This document shows positions 28,069 to 36,862 of a stretch of DNA of 64,000 nt, piece by piece. Both the position numbers and the translations under genes were made by a program. Under the pieces are notes generated by a model. That model saw only the letters and a list, made by a program, of their open reading frames with translations. It was not told the DNA's origin and ran no database searches. The stretch's first letter is position 1; each line of letters starts with the position of its first letter. This DNA comes from Myxococcales bacterium. GTDB lineage: Bacteria; UBA10199; 2-02-FULL-44-16; JAAZCA01. The stretch is from contig JAAZCA010000009.1 of assembly GCA_012513515.1 (NCBI GenBank), positions 38,084-102,083 of the forward strand. Direction: 5' to 3'.

Positions 28069-28818
28069 TCAACCATCCCCGGTGGCCATCTCGCCCCTGA
28101 TAAAACTTTGAACTGCCGGATCGGAAGAGGCCCTCGCCTCCTCCACGCTTCCGACAAAACCTATACGCCTGTCATATATCATGGCGAGCCTGTCTGTTAT
28201 CGAGAACGCCGCCTCCATGTCGTGAGTGACAACCACTGAGGTGACCTTCATCTTCTCTTGCAGCTCCCTGATAAGACGGCAGATCCTCTTCGTATTCGCC
28301 GGATCTAGTCCGGTGGTAGGCTCGTCGTATAGAATGACATCCGGATCGGTCGCAATGGCCCTCGCCAATCCTACGCGCTTCTTCATGCCGCCGGAAAGGT
28401 CGGACGGCATCATTCCTCCTATCCCTGGAAGGCCTACCATGGCGAGTTTATCATCGACTATTTGTGAAATTTTATTTTCGCCATACTCAAAATGCTCCCT
28501 TAGAGGATAGGCAACATTCTCCTTCACCGTAAGGGAATCAAAGAGAGCCGCCCCCTGAAAGAGCATCCCTATCCGCCTTCGCATCCGTGAAAGCTTTCTT
28601 TCATTCATCTCCGAAAGGGGTTCACCGTCGAAAAAGATCTCGCCGGAATCGGGACGCATCACCCCGAGAAGCAGTTTCAGAAAAACGCTCTTCCCCGTCC
28701 CGGATCCACCTATGATAGTGAGGGTTTCACCAGGGGAAATAGAAAGCTCCGCACCGACGAGCACGCCGTGATCGCCAAATGACTTATGGACATCCTTGAA
28801 TTCGATTATAGGTTTCAT
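28069..28818 (-). CDS. mlaF: MlaF family ABC transporter ATP-binding protein
   Basis: A 249-residue ATPase with Walker A GGSGTGKS, signature DLSGGMKKRVG, Walker B VILYDEPTTGLDP and a switch histidine in VVVTHDME. The LSGGM signature is typical of the Mla/Mkl family. It powers phospholipid movement through MlaE and MlaD. It lies one base from mlaE and 24 bases before mlaD. Confidence 0.95.
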   Translation of the reverse strand: MKPIIEFKDVHKSFGDHGVLVGAELSISPGETLTIIGGSGTGKSVFLKLLLGVMRPDSGEIFFDGEPLSEMNERKLSRMRRRIGMLFQGAALFDSLTVKENVAYPLREHFEYGENKISQIVDDKLAMVGLPGIGGMMPSDLSGGMKKRVGLARAIATDPDVILYDEPTTGLDPANTKRICRLIRELQEKMKVTSVVVTHDMEAAFSITDRLAMIYDRRIGFVGSVEEARASSDPAVQSFIRGEMATGDG

Positions 28819-28819
28819 C

Positions 28820-29638
28820 TTAAAAATACAAAGCCAGCTTCGTCAGGAAAAAATCCGAGACGAAAATAGTAATGGACGAGAAGACCACAGCTCGCGTCGT
28901 CTGCCGTCCTACCCCCTCGGTACCTCCGTAAGTAGCAAGCCCCTGATAGCAGGAAATTATCGATATAAAAAACCCGAAGAAGACAGCCTTTATGATGCCG
29001 CTTGCAAAATCATCGATGATCAGCGTCCTGGAAACCTGGTCGAAGTAGAAACGCGGAGTGACACCGGCCTCTATGACAGTTATCACCATTCCACCTACAA
29101 CCCCTATGACGTTTGCCATTATTGTGAGAAGTGGATTAGTTATCGTAGTGGCGAGAACCCTCGGAACCACCAGCTTCTGCACCGGATTGGCCCCCATCGC
29201 CTCTATAGCAAGAACCTGCTCGGTGACGACCATGGAACCGAGCTCGGCTGCCATCCCGCTTCCAACCCTCGCCGCTACCATTATCGCAGTAAGGACGGGG
29301 CCGAGCTCCCTGAAGATGGAGAGAGCGACTATCTGACCGACGTAGAGCTTCAGTCCGAATCTGCCGAGACCTACGGAGAGCTGCAGCGCTATGACCAGGC
29401 CAGTAAAAAAAGCTATCAGAGCCACTATCGAGAAGGATTTATTACCCACCTGGACAAACTGCTTTAGAAGCTCATCGGTCGAAAGGCGGTGTGTAAAAAG
29501 AACCCTTATTGTGCTAAATGCCAAGGAGGTGATACCCCCGACGAGCTTGACGAAAGAAACCACACCAGCGCCGACTTTGGATACCATCGGACGAAGGCAA
29601 GATCGCCTTATATTATCTGTAGGTGCTGAAATGGTCAT
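28820..29638 (-). CDS. mlaE: MlaE family lipid ABC transporter permease
   Basis: A 272-residue inner-membrane permease with five to six hydrophobic helices. Family segments include FTGLVIALQ, RELGPVLTAIMVAARVGSGMAAELGSM-type (around 150-175) and the TEQVLAIEAMGANPVQ coupling helix. It forms the membrane core of the MCE lipid transporter. It is the first gene of mlaEFD; a small lipoprotein-like gene lies 23 bases upstream on the same strand and may belong to the unit. The start lacks a clear ribosome binding site; an ATG at 29587 is an alternative. Confidence 0.93.
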   Translation of the reverse strand: MTISAPTDNIRRSCLRPMVSKVGAGVVSFVKLVGGITSLAFSTIRVLFTHRLSTDELLKQFVQVGNKSFSIVALIAFFTGLVIALQLSVGLGRFGLKLYVGQIVALSIFRELGPVLTAIMVAARVGSGMAAELGSMVVTEQVLAIEAMGANPVQKLVVPRVLATTITNPLLTIMANVIGVVGGMVITVIEAGVTPRFYFDQVSRTLIIDDFASGIIKAVFFGFFISIISCYQGLATYGGTEGVGRQTTRAVVFSSITIFVSDFFLTKLALYF

Positions 29639-29661
29639 CTGTCAAAACCGTTTTCGGAAAA

Positions 29662-30198
29662 TCATTCAAAGTGAAACTGCTGAAAAAAACCTTCAAAGGC
29701 CGAACGGGTCGCCTGATTCTGTCCGCCCGGAGAAACAGCGTAGAAATCAAAAACGCATCCGTCTTTCCTGATCGTCACCAGATCGACCATCGAGACAACA
29801 CCATCCATGCTTCCGCTGGTAAGAATTCTAACCGCTCCCCTGCCGTTCAGCATCAGTTTTTCTTCGCTCAAAACACTCCTGTTTTCAAGCGTACCGAGAA
29901 TCTCCCCACTCAGGGCATCAGGACGCAAACCCTCTACACCCCTCCCACAGAATGCGCTGGTGGAGATAGAGGCCCCCGCCTCCGGACTGTAAAATGTCAC
30001 CGACCTGACCTTGGTATCGACCCTCTTCCAATCGTCAGGAAGGATACCCACCTTATAAAAATTCTTGTTCATGAGGTAGACGCAACCATCGCGATATGAC
30101 ATAACGCCAATGAATTTGGGCGGACCGAAGATACACGCCACAAAAAGGACGGATAACAGCGCCAAAGTTATGACAAGAGCCCCCCTAGTGAGAAACAT
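29662..30198 (-). CDS. Membrane-anchored or lipoprotein-like protein of unknown function
   Basis: A 178-residue protein with an N-terminal hydrophobic segment (ALVITLALLSVLFVAC). The cysteine at about 22 could be a lipidation site, although FVAC is not a classical lipobox. The mature part is beta-rich with paired cysteines. It lies 23 bases before mlaE on the same strand, so it may be a periplasmic accessory to the lipid transporter; that is inference from position only. It is divergent from yggS. Confidence 0.65.
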   Translation of the reverse strand: MFLTRGALVITLALLSVLFVACIFGPPKFIGVMSYRDGCVYLMNKNFYKVGILPDDWKRVDTKVRSVTFYSPEAGASISTSAFCGRGVEGLRPDALSGEILGTLENRSVLSEEKLMLNGRGAVRILTSGSMDGVVSMVDLVTIRKDGCVFDFYAVSPGGQNQATRSAFEGFFQQFHFE

Positions 30199-30226
30199 GG
30201 CGGGACTATACCCAATATGTCCACTG

Positions 30227-30256
30227 TTGACAAGGAGTTAGGCTGTTTGAAATGAT
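30227..30256 (+). promoter_or_regulatory. Sigma-70-type promoter abutting the yggS start codon
   Basis: TTGACA at 30227-30232, an 18-base spacer, AATGAT at 30251-30256, then seven bases to the ATG at 30264. The -10 overlaps an upstream in-frame ATG (30252), which argues against that ATG being the start. Confidence 0.55.
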
Positions 30257-30263
30257 TAAAACC

Positions 30264-30947
30264 ATGAGCGAAATTGAGAAAAATCTGAGTGTCGTCAGAA
30301 AACGGATAGAAGCGGCTTGCGCCGGATCTTCAAGGGATCCCTCAGGCGTAAAGCTAGTAGCCGTTACAAAAAACGTGACTACGGATCAAATAGCTGAGGC
30401 GTTCAAATTCGGTCAGCTGGTCTTCGGCGAAAATTATGCGCAGGAACTTCGCGACAAGTATAAAGAGCTCTCCGACCTTCCGATCGAATGGCATTTCATA
30501 GGCCATCTCCAGAAAAACAAGGTCAAATACGTAAGCCCTGTAGCTGCGCTCGTGGAAACGGTAGATTCCACGGATCTCGCAGATGTGATATCGGCAAGAG
30601 CGGTTGGCACAATCGACTGCCTCATCGAAGTGAACATATCCGGCGAAGCAAGCAAGTCCGGATGCTCCGAAACCGAAGTTGCAAAGATCGCGGCACATAT
30701 AGAAAAACTTCCTAACCTCAATATGCGTGGTCTGATGACGATGCCCCCATATTCCGATAATCCTGAAAAGAGCAGACCCTATTTCAAAAAATTAAAAACG
30801 CTTCTCGACAAGCTCAACGATGAACTCTTTCCTGCTGAACCGTATAGGGAGCTATCGATCGGAATGAGCCACGACATGGAGGTGGCGATTCAGGAGGGAG
30901 CCACGATAGTAAGGGTCGGGACCGCCATATTCGGGGAAAGGTCATAA
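30264..30947 (+). CDS. yggS: YggS/PLPBP family pyridoxal phosphate-binding protein
   Basis: A 227-residue single-domain PLP protein that buffers pyridoxal phosphate; it has no known catalytic activity. The PLP lysine is K36 in LVAVTKNV. FGENYAQE, IEWHFIGHLQKNKVKYV, LIEVNISGEASKSGC, GLMTMPP and LSIGMSHDMEVAIQEG are all family motifs. The ATG at 30264 gives the usual N-terminus MSEIEKNL; a 30252 ATG overlaps the probable -10 box. A GC-rich stem-loop without a T-run follows at about 30983-31004. Confidence 0.93.
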   Translation: MSEIEKNLSVVRKRIEAACAGSSRDPSGVKLVAVTKNVTTDQIAEAFKFGQLVFGENYAQELRDKYKELSDLPIEWHFIGHLQKNKVKYVSPVAALVETVDSTDLADVISARAVGTIDCLIEVNISGEASKSGCSETEVAKIAAHIEKLPNLNMRGLMTMPPYSDNPEKSRPYFKKLKTLLDKLNDELFPAEPYRELSIGMSHDMEVAIQEGATIVRVGTAIFGERS

Positions 30948-30982
30948 CGGAATTTCCACCTGCCATGCCATCGTCGGCGACC

Positions 30983-31004
30983 TAGCCCGCTGAAAGCGGA
31001 GGCT
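30983..31004. other. Stem-loop downstream of yggS
   Basis: AGCC-CGCT, a GAA loop, then AGCG-GA-GGCT forms an eight-pair stem with a two-base bulge. There is no T-run on either side, so it may be a Rho-dependent or structural element rather than an intrinsic terminator. Confidence 0.35.
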
Positions 31005-31050
31005 CAAGGCGTGCGGAAACGACTTTTGGCGATATCATTGAAAAAGATAT

Positions 31051-31425
31051 ATGAAAAAAAATAGGCGTGAACAGAGAAGGCTGCAATCGATTCGTCATGG
31101 GTGCAAGTGCCCCGAATGCGTTGAGTGTTGCGAACGCGACCCTGGCTGGTTTATGCCAGACGAAGTAGCGATAGCCGCCCGATATCTCGGGCTGAATGAA
31201 AATGAGTTCATAGAAAAATATTGTACCGAACACATCTATGATGGGACTAGGACTCTATCACCGGCCATGAAAAATGGAGGCAGTTCCTGCATATTCCTGA
31301 ATCGTGATAAGGAATGCTCAATACACGAAGTAAAACCTTTCGAATGCAAAAAGGTCTACGGCTGCGGGGCCAATTATAGACACAAAAGGCTTAGGGAAAT
31401 GATAAGCAAGAACTGGAAAAAGTAA
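31051..31425 (+). CDS. YkgJ family cysteine-cluster protein
   Basis: A 124-residue cytoplasmic protein with the YkgJ-type (Fe-S or zinc) cysteine pattern: CKCPECVECC near residue 18, then CIFLNRDKECSIHEVKPFECKKVYGCG near 80-105. It also has the HIYDGTRTLSPAM segment. The function of the family is unknown, and a metal cluster is presumed. No clear ribosome binding site precedes the ATG. It converges on aclA with a 10-base gap. Confidence 0.85.
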   Translation: MKKNRREQRRLQSIRHGCKCPECVECCERDPGWFMPDEVAIAARYLGLNENEFIEKYCTEHIYDGTRTLSPAMKNGGSSCIFLNRDKECSIHEVKPFECKKVYGCGANYRHKRLREMISKNWKK

Positions 31426-31435
31426 CTTCACCCAA

Positions 31436-33271
31436 TTACCACTCATTCATATACGCGATATCTTCGTAGGGAACTCTGTACAGAGGCTGTTTCAGACGTT
31501 TCTGGTCGAATATGTGCCCGAACAGGCCAATCGAACGGCCTACGACAAATAGCGCGTTCAGACATCCCATCTCGATTATATCATCCGTCTCTTCCTTGCT
31601 AAAGAGATCGGCGCACGACCACAAAAGATCTACGAATGTGACGCCGATACATCCATCGACATTAAGTATCAAGCTGCCTTTTTTCTGTGTCGTTATTTTT
31701 TCAACCTCTAGAGCATAATCCAGAAGTTTAGATTGAGGAAAATTCTTTTTCACAAGCTCCTTCAGCTGAGTAACGCGCATGTCGGGATTGGTAACGCTTT
31801 TGACGCGATGGCCTATGCCCGGAATATTTATCCCCTGTTCCTTCATATGTTTCACAAAATCCTCGGCAGAGAGTCCCGCTTCAAATGCCTTCTTGAAAGA
31901 CTGCGCAGCGCCGTCGATCGCACCACCAAAACGAGGGCCTATGGTGAGAAGCCCTGAAACGAGGCTGGATATAATATCCTTTCCGGCTCTTGCAGCGACT
32001 ATCGAATTGTGCGCGCCGGAAACCGCAGGGCCATGATCTGCGGTCAAAACCAGAGCGGTCTCAAGATAGTTGGACGCAAACTTCGGCAAATGCTTTTTAA
32101 ACCAGAGCAGACCAATAACGCCACCTATTCCATAACCCTCGCCAATGATCTTGGAAATCGGGGTATCCAGATAGTATAATTCTTCACCTTTATCATTGGA
32201 TATCGTGCATATAAATTCGGTCGGCTTCCTTATCGACCCCTCCTTGAGCGCCCGCGAATAATCCGCAGGAAACTTTGGAACCTCCTTGTCAGGTGCTGGC
32301 TTGATATTTCCGTCATTCAGGATTTTTTTGTAGGTAATCTTTATGGCCTCCCCATAGTCATCGAAAGATTTTGGAACTACAGCCCCTGCGTTTCTAAGCG
32401 CCTCATTTTTTGCATCAGCTGTTTCAAGTACGCTATCGGCCTTAGCACCGGCATGTCCGAATTGAACACCTGCTGGAAACATCTTCGAGCATGTCCCTGT
32501 CACCCATATCACGAGAGGCTTTTTAATATTTCCCGCCTTGAGAGCCTCGACGATCTTGAGTTCCTCGGTTCCGCCAATCTCGCCGAGAGCAGCGATCATC
32601 TTGACGGCCGGAATCTTTTCATAGCGCATGATATGATCGAGCAGGGTCGAACCCGGATATGCATCTCCGCCGATAGCCACACCTTCGTAGAGCCCGTCGC
32701 TGTTGCGCGCGATTATATTGTAGCACTCGTTGGAAAGCCCGCCGGATTTGGAAACGAAACCCACGCTCCCCGCTCTATGCAACTTCGAATCGATTATATT
32801 ATCTATCGTTCCGGCGGTATTGCCTATTTTGAAACAGCCGGCCTTTATTCCGCCTACCGTTGCCGGACCTATAATGCACTTCCCCATATTCTTGGCGGCT
32901 GAGGCCATCATCCGCGCCTTTCTCTCGGGAACTCCTTCAGCGATCACGACGACCGTCCTTATATTATCATTTGCCAAGGACTCCATCGTGGTGTCATACG
33001 CGCTTCGCTGTGATGAGAAATTTATTACTACATCAGAGGATGGGTGTTTTTCTGCGGCCCTTGAAAAACTCCTGTACATCGGAATCAGGATCTCTCTCTT
33101 GCCAAAAAATACTTTATGGATCCCATCCCTGGAGGGGTTTACGATGGCGGCGACCGAAGGTTTCTCCCTCCCGCATGCAAAATCGAAATCGAGCATGCGC
33201 TGAATGGCATTTTGCTGATAGCCGTAGACTATCGCCTCGGTATCCTTTGAAAAAAGTTCTGGAGAATTCAT
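31436..33271 (-). CDS. aclA: ATP citrate lyase, alpha (large, citrate synthase-like) subunit
   Basis: Cleaves citrate with ATP and CoA to acetyl-CoA and oxaloacetate. The 611 residues match the large subunit of Chlorobium-type ATP citrate lyase. The N-terminal CoA-binding and ligase halves resemble succinyl-CoA synthetase alpha. The phosphorylated histidine is in GVQFGHAGAKAD near residue 271. The C-terminal third is citrate synthase-like (LTADHGPAVSGAHNS; GIGHRVKSVTNPD). The start overlaps the aclB stop by 4 bases. Together with aclB and acnA it forms one operon. Confidence 0.94.
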   Translation of the reverse strand: MNSPELFSKDTEAIVYGYQQNAIQRMLDFDFACGREKPSVAAIVNPSRDGIHKVFFGKREILIPMYRSFSRAAEKHPSSDVVINFSSQRSAYDTTMESLANDNIRTVVVIAEGVPERKARMMASAAKNMGKCIIGPATVGGIKAGCFKIGNTAGTIDNIIDSKLHRAGSVGFVSKSGGLSNECYNIIARNSDGLYEGVAIGGDAYPGSTLLDHIMRYEKIPAVKMIAALGEIGGTEELKIVEALKAGNIKKPLVIWVTGTCSKMFPAGVQFGHAGAKADSVLETADAKNEALRNAGAVVPKSFDDYGEAIKITYKKILNDGNIKPAPDKEVPKFPADYSRALKEGSIRKPTEFICTISNDKGEELYYLDTPISKIIGEGYGIGGVIGLLWFKKHLPKFASNYLETALVLTADHGPAVSGAHNSIVAARAGKDIISSLVSGLLTIGPRFGGAIDGAAQSFKKAFEAGLSAEDFVKHMKEQGINIPGIGHRVKSVTNPDMRVTQLKELVKKNFPQSKLLDYALEVEKITTQKKGSLILNVDGCIGVTFVDLLWSCADLFSKEETDDIIEMGCLNALFVVGRSIGLFGHIFDQKRLKQPLYRVPYEDIAYMNEW

Positions 33272-34539
33272 ATGGCCTCCGACAGAGCTAGGGATACGAT
33301 CCTCGTCATGTGCGTCTCAGGGCCGTAAACCTCGATCGGAATCCCGAGAGTTTGTCCGAGTTCCCTCATGCGCGAAAGCCCCTCTTTGTAATTTGGGCCG
33401 CCGCGACGGACGAATACGCGGACATCATTTTCTATCAACTTATCTTTGAATTCCTTTAGTGCCTGAATGATTCCGGTGAAGGTAGCAGCCACGTCGGTAA
33501 AATTCGCTATTCCGCCGCCTATAAGAAGAACCTTGCCACGGGGATCCTTTTTTCTAGTCATGAGATCTAAGATCGTCTTTGCATACTGATACGTCAATTC
33601 CTTAGACGGATCTCCGGAATATTCGCCGTAGTTGGCCAACTCCTTTGAAAAACCGATATCGCAAACGGTATCGGCATAAATCACGGAGGCCCCGCCTCCG
33701 GCAACCATTGTCCAGACGCGCCCCTCTGGGTTTAGTATCGTCAACTTGAGCGATGCCCCGCTCTGATCGTCGAGATGCTTCACGAAGCGTTCCTCGGCGG
33801 TCATCGACGTTCCAAAAGAGGGCGGAAATTCGAGCTCGCCCCAAATCTTTCTACAGTCGAAGGCGGCGGCATCATCGACCTTGGCCACGAGATCGAGAGG
33901 AACTATAGCACCACCTGAAACCGTGAACGGATTTATTTCAAGATACGAAAAACCGCTTTCTGCGTAAAACGCATGCAGCGCGGCGATAAACTCCGCTACA
34001 AGCTCCTTATCTTTTTTCAGATCGGAAATTTTTGCGAGGATATCCGCCTTGCTCGCCTCCTGCAGAACGGGGACCTCTATTTTGATAACTTTGTCCCAGT
34101 TTTCCTCGACGAAGATCCCGCCCTTGACCGAAAAATATATCACGTCGCATTCGCGCTCATCCTTGATCGCTACATAGTACTCCTCATCTTCTGAATGTGG
34201 AGTGAACGGTTCGACCAAAAAGTGCGTCAGCTCGCCGGAGACCTTTCCGATCGTAGCGGGCTTGCCCATGCGCTCCCCTATCCATTTCTTCACGCCGTCG
34301 AAGTCTGAATTTACAAGAAGGAGCCCGTGTTTACCGCGCTTTCCGAATAGCTGATCCGGCTTGGCAACAAGTTTTCCCTTCGAAATCCAAGGACAATTCT
34401 TCCTCAGCGATTCCATATCTGTATCTGGAGAAATCAGCGCAACATTCCCGTCGTATTTCCATGAATCGCCCAAACGCCGTTTCATGAAAGCGGCCAGCAT
34501 CCTCTTTCCGTCGAATTCCCTGATTCCACGCCTTGCCAT
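33268..34539 (-). CDS. aclB: ATP citrate lyase, beta (small, ATP-grasp) subunit
   Basis: A 423-residue subunit related to succinyl-CoA synthetase beta. The ATP-grasp region covers roughly the first 240 residues (KLVAKPDQLFGKRGKHGLL-type segment; YLEINPFTV as metal/nucleotide site). A Rossmann-like CoA-ligase domain follows (VWTMVAGGGASVIYADT; LLIGGGIANFTDVAATF). The pairing with a 611-residue large subunit is the split form known from reductive TCA cycle bacteria; eukaryotic enzymes are fused. It is 28 bases after acnA and overlaps aclA by 4 bases. Confidence 0.94.
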   Translation of the reverse strand: MARRGIREFDGKRMLAAFMKRRLGDSWKYDGNVALISPDTDMESLRKNCPWISKGKLVAKPDQLFGKRGKHGLLLVNSDFDGVKKWIGERMGKPATIGKVSGELTHFLVEPFTPHSEDEEYYVAIKDERECDVIYFSVKGGIFVEENWDKVIKIEVPVLQEASKADILAKISDLKKDKELVAEFIAALHAFYAESGFSYLEINPFTVSGGAIVPLDLVAKVDDAAAFDCRKIWGELEFPPSFGTSMTAEERFVKHLDDQSGASLKLTILNPEGRVWTMVAGGGASVIYADTVCDIGFSKELANYGEYSGDPSKELTYQYAKTILDLMTRKKDPRGKVLLIGGGIANFTDVAATFTGIIQALKEFKDKLIENDVRVFVRRGGPNYKEGLSRMRELGQTLGIPIEVYGPETHMTRIVSLALSEAI

Positions 34540-34567
34540 AAAACCTCCCGATAAACAAAAAACGGAT

Positions 34568-36499
34568 TCAGTTTCCTTTGGTATAATTTAGAAGTCCACC
34601 CGCAAGAACTATCATCCTCTGGCGTTCAGAAAGATCCGCTTTGCAATTTATAACATCCCCCGTCTTCTTGTTGCGCAGCGCCACTTTTCCTCCGCTCAAT
34701 GCCGATGCCACCGAATCTATCGCCAGCTCATCTCCCTGAGAAATTTTATCGTAATCCGCAGGATCGGCAAAGGTAAGCGGCAAAATACCGAAGTTCACAA
34801 GGTTTGCCGCGTGTATCCTCTCGAAGGATTTGGCGACCACAGCCTTCACTCCGAGATACATCGGACAAAGGGCCGCGTGCTCACGGCTGGAGCCTTGTCC
34901 GTAAGACTCGCCGGCGATGATGATACTGCCAACTCCGGACTCCTTGGCTTTCATGCAGCGCGAAGGAAAATCAGGATCGACATTTTCGAAAACGAAAGTC
35001 GAGTACTTCGGAACGTTCGACCTGTATTTTAGCCTCGCACCGGCGGGCATTATGTGATCGGTGGTTATCTTGTCCCCGACTTTTATCATCGCCACTCCGG
35101 AGAGATTTTCCGGCATGCGGTCGTTTCTCGGCGGTTCTCCGATATTGGGGCCTCTCTTCACCTCGCAATCACAAGGCACGGCGGTCGGAAAAATAAACAT
35201 CCCATCGTCAATAAGATATTTCTCAGGCATATTCACACTCGGATAGTCTATACCGAGCTTTCTGGGGTCGTTGAGTCTCCCCTCAAGCGCAGCGACAGCG
35301 GCAACCTCGCAGCTGGTGAGATAAACCTGGGCATCCTTTGTGCCGGAGCGCCCTTCGAAGTTCCTGTTGACTGTGCGGACAGAAATGCTGCCGGAACCTG
35401 GAGACATCGAGTTGCCGATGCAAAAACCGCACGCCGACTCGAGGATTCTCGCACCGGAATCTATTAGATCGGCGAGATATCCTTCCTTGGCTAGCATCGC
35501 CAGGACCTGCCGCGAACCCGGCGCGATGCCAAGACTAACCGACGGGCTGACCTTTTTCCCCTTCAAAATTTTTGCCACGGTCACGAGGTCTTTGTAAGAG
35601 GAATTCGTGCATGAACCTATGCAAACCTGGCTCACCGCAAGCCCTGCGATCTCGGAAACTTTTTTGATATTTCCGGGACTATGCGGCGCGGCCGCGAGCG
35701 GCTCGAGCGCAGAGAGATCGATATCTATCACCCTGTCGTATGAGGCATCGGCGTCGGCGCAAAGTTCTACCCAGTCCTTTTCACGCCCTTGAGCCTTGAG
35801 AAATTTTCTGGTCTCCGCGTCGGATGGAAAGATGGAACAGGTTACCCCCATCTCCGCGCCCATGTTCGTGATGGTCGCCCTTTCAGGGACCGTTAAAGTC
35901 GCAACTCCCGGCCCGCCGTATTCGAGCATTACACCAACGTTACCCTTGGTCGTAAGGATCTCCAACATCTTGAGGATTAGATCCTTCGCGGTAACCCACG
36001 GTTTCAACTCCCCCGTTAGATTTACCTTATAGACCTTCGGAGCGGTCAGATAGAAAAGCCCGCCCCCCATCGCTACAGCTACATCAAGACCGCCGGCACC
36101 GATGGCTATCTGCCCTATCCCTCCGCCGGTTGGCGTATGGGAATCGCTTCCCAAAAGGGTCGTGCCCGGTTTCCCAAACCTCTCCAGATGAACCTGATGA
36201 CAGATGCCGTTGCCAGGGCGCGAAAAGACTATGCCGTATCTCGCCGCAACGCTCTGCAGATAGGCGTGGTCGTCGGCATTTTCAAAACCGACCTGGACTG
36301 TATTGTGATCCACATACGAAACGGAGATGTCGGTCTTTACCTCTTTCATCCCCATCGCCTCGAATTGCAAATATGCCATCGTCCCGGTTGCATCCTGCGT
36401 CAGCGTCTGATCGATCCGTATGCCTATTTCGTTTCCGACTACGAGTGCCCCCTCCTTCAGATGCGCTTCTAAAATTTTACCGACTATGCTTCTCCCCAT
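34568..36499 (-). CDS. acnA: Aconitate hydratase
   Basis: Interconverts citrate and isocitrate. The 643 residues match the shorter aconitase form found in anaerobes and deltaproteobacteria. The 4Fe-4S ligands are C in QVCIGSCTNSS and the two in SACGFCIGN. Other motifs are SDSHTPTGGGIGQIAIGAGGLD-type near 120, and in the swivel domain IIAGESYGQGSSREHAAL. The frame is open to an ATG at 36511, but that ATG lies within ATGGAGG, and GGAGG is five bases from the ATG at 36499, so the latter is chosen. It is first in acnA-aclB-aclA. A hairpin and T-run lie directly upstream. Confidence 0.95.
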   Translation of the reverse strand: MGRSIVGKILEAHLKEGALVVGNEIGIRIDQTLTQDATGTMAYLQFEAMGMKEVKTDISVSYVDHNTVQVGFENADDHAYLQSVAARYGIVFSRPGNGICHQVHLERFGKPGTTLLGSDSHTPTGGGIGQIAIGAGGLDVAVAMGGGLFYLTAPKVYKVNLTGELKPWVTAKDLILKMLEILTTKGNVGVMLEYGGPGVATLTVPERATITNMGAEMGVTCSIFPSDAETRKFLKAQGREKDWVELCADADASYDRVIDIDLSALEPLAAAPHSPGNIKKVSEIAGLAVSQVCIGSCTNSSYKDLVTVAKILKGKKVSPSVSLGIAPGSRQVLAMLAKEGYLADLIDSGARILESACGFCIGNSMSPGSGSISVRTVNRNFEGRSGTKDAQVYLTSCEVAAVAALEGRLNDPRKLGIDYPSVNMPEKYLIDDGMFIFPTAVPCDCEVKRGPNIGEPPRNDRMPENLSGVAMIKVGDKITTDHIMPAGARLKYRSNVPKYSTFVFENVDPDFPSRCMKAKESGVGSIIIAGESYGQGSSREHAALCPMYLGVKAVVAKSFERIHAANLVNFGILPLTFADPADYDKISQGDELAIDSVASALSGGKVALRNKKTGDVINCKADLSERQRMIVLAGGLLNYTKGN

Positions 36500-36862
36500 T
36501 TTTTCCTCCATAAAAAAGGGAATCTCAACGGAGATTCCCCATCATTTTTTTTGAAACACAAACTGTAAAAACCACAGCGCATGCCCGGCAAAAAGTCTCT
36601 TCGTGCCTCAAGATCTTCGAAAAAACCACTTGGGAAAACACCCCCTAACAATACGGCGAAAAGTTTTTGGATACGAGGGCGAGCTATATCGGATTAAAAT
36701 TTTTTGTACACCAGATTTTTGAAATTTGGATAGTCGCATCTTTCGGTCTCAAAGATGGTAATTGCCCAAAGCGCCTGTTCACTTCAACTAATTGAAAAGT
36801 AACGACTATTTACCTAAAAATATTCTCTCCAGGCGGGCGGCAGCATTCAGAGTTTCTTTATT
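36500..36862. other. Intergenic region with acnA leader
   Basis: A 363-base gap with no gene. It is AT-rich in the middle. It holds the acnA ribosome binding site, a hairpin with T-run (36512-36539), and one plausible minus-strand promoter (TTTACA 36569-36564, 17 bases, AATGAT 36546-36541). Nothing else was recognised; no sequence resembling a known riboswitch could be seen. Confidence 0.5.
36512..36539 (-). terminator. Hairpin plus T-run abutting the acnA ribosome binding site
   Basis: On the minus strand a 9-bp perfect stem (arms 36539-36531 and 36526-36518, loop CGTT) is followed by six Ts, then at once by ATGGAGG and the acnA ATG. It has the form of an intrinsic terminator. Since only 12 bases separate it from the start codon, it must be read through or act as an attenuator unless transcription begins within it. 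The plus strand also has a T-run after the stem. Confidence 0.6.
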
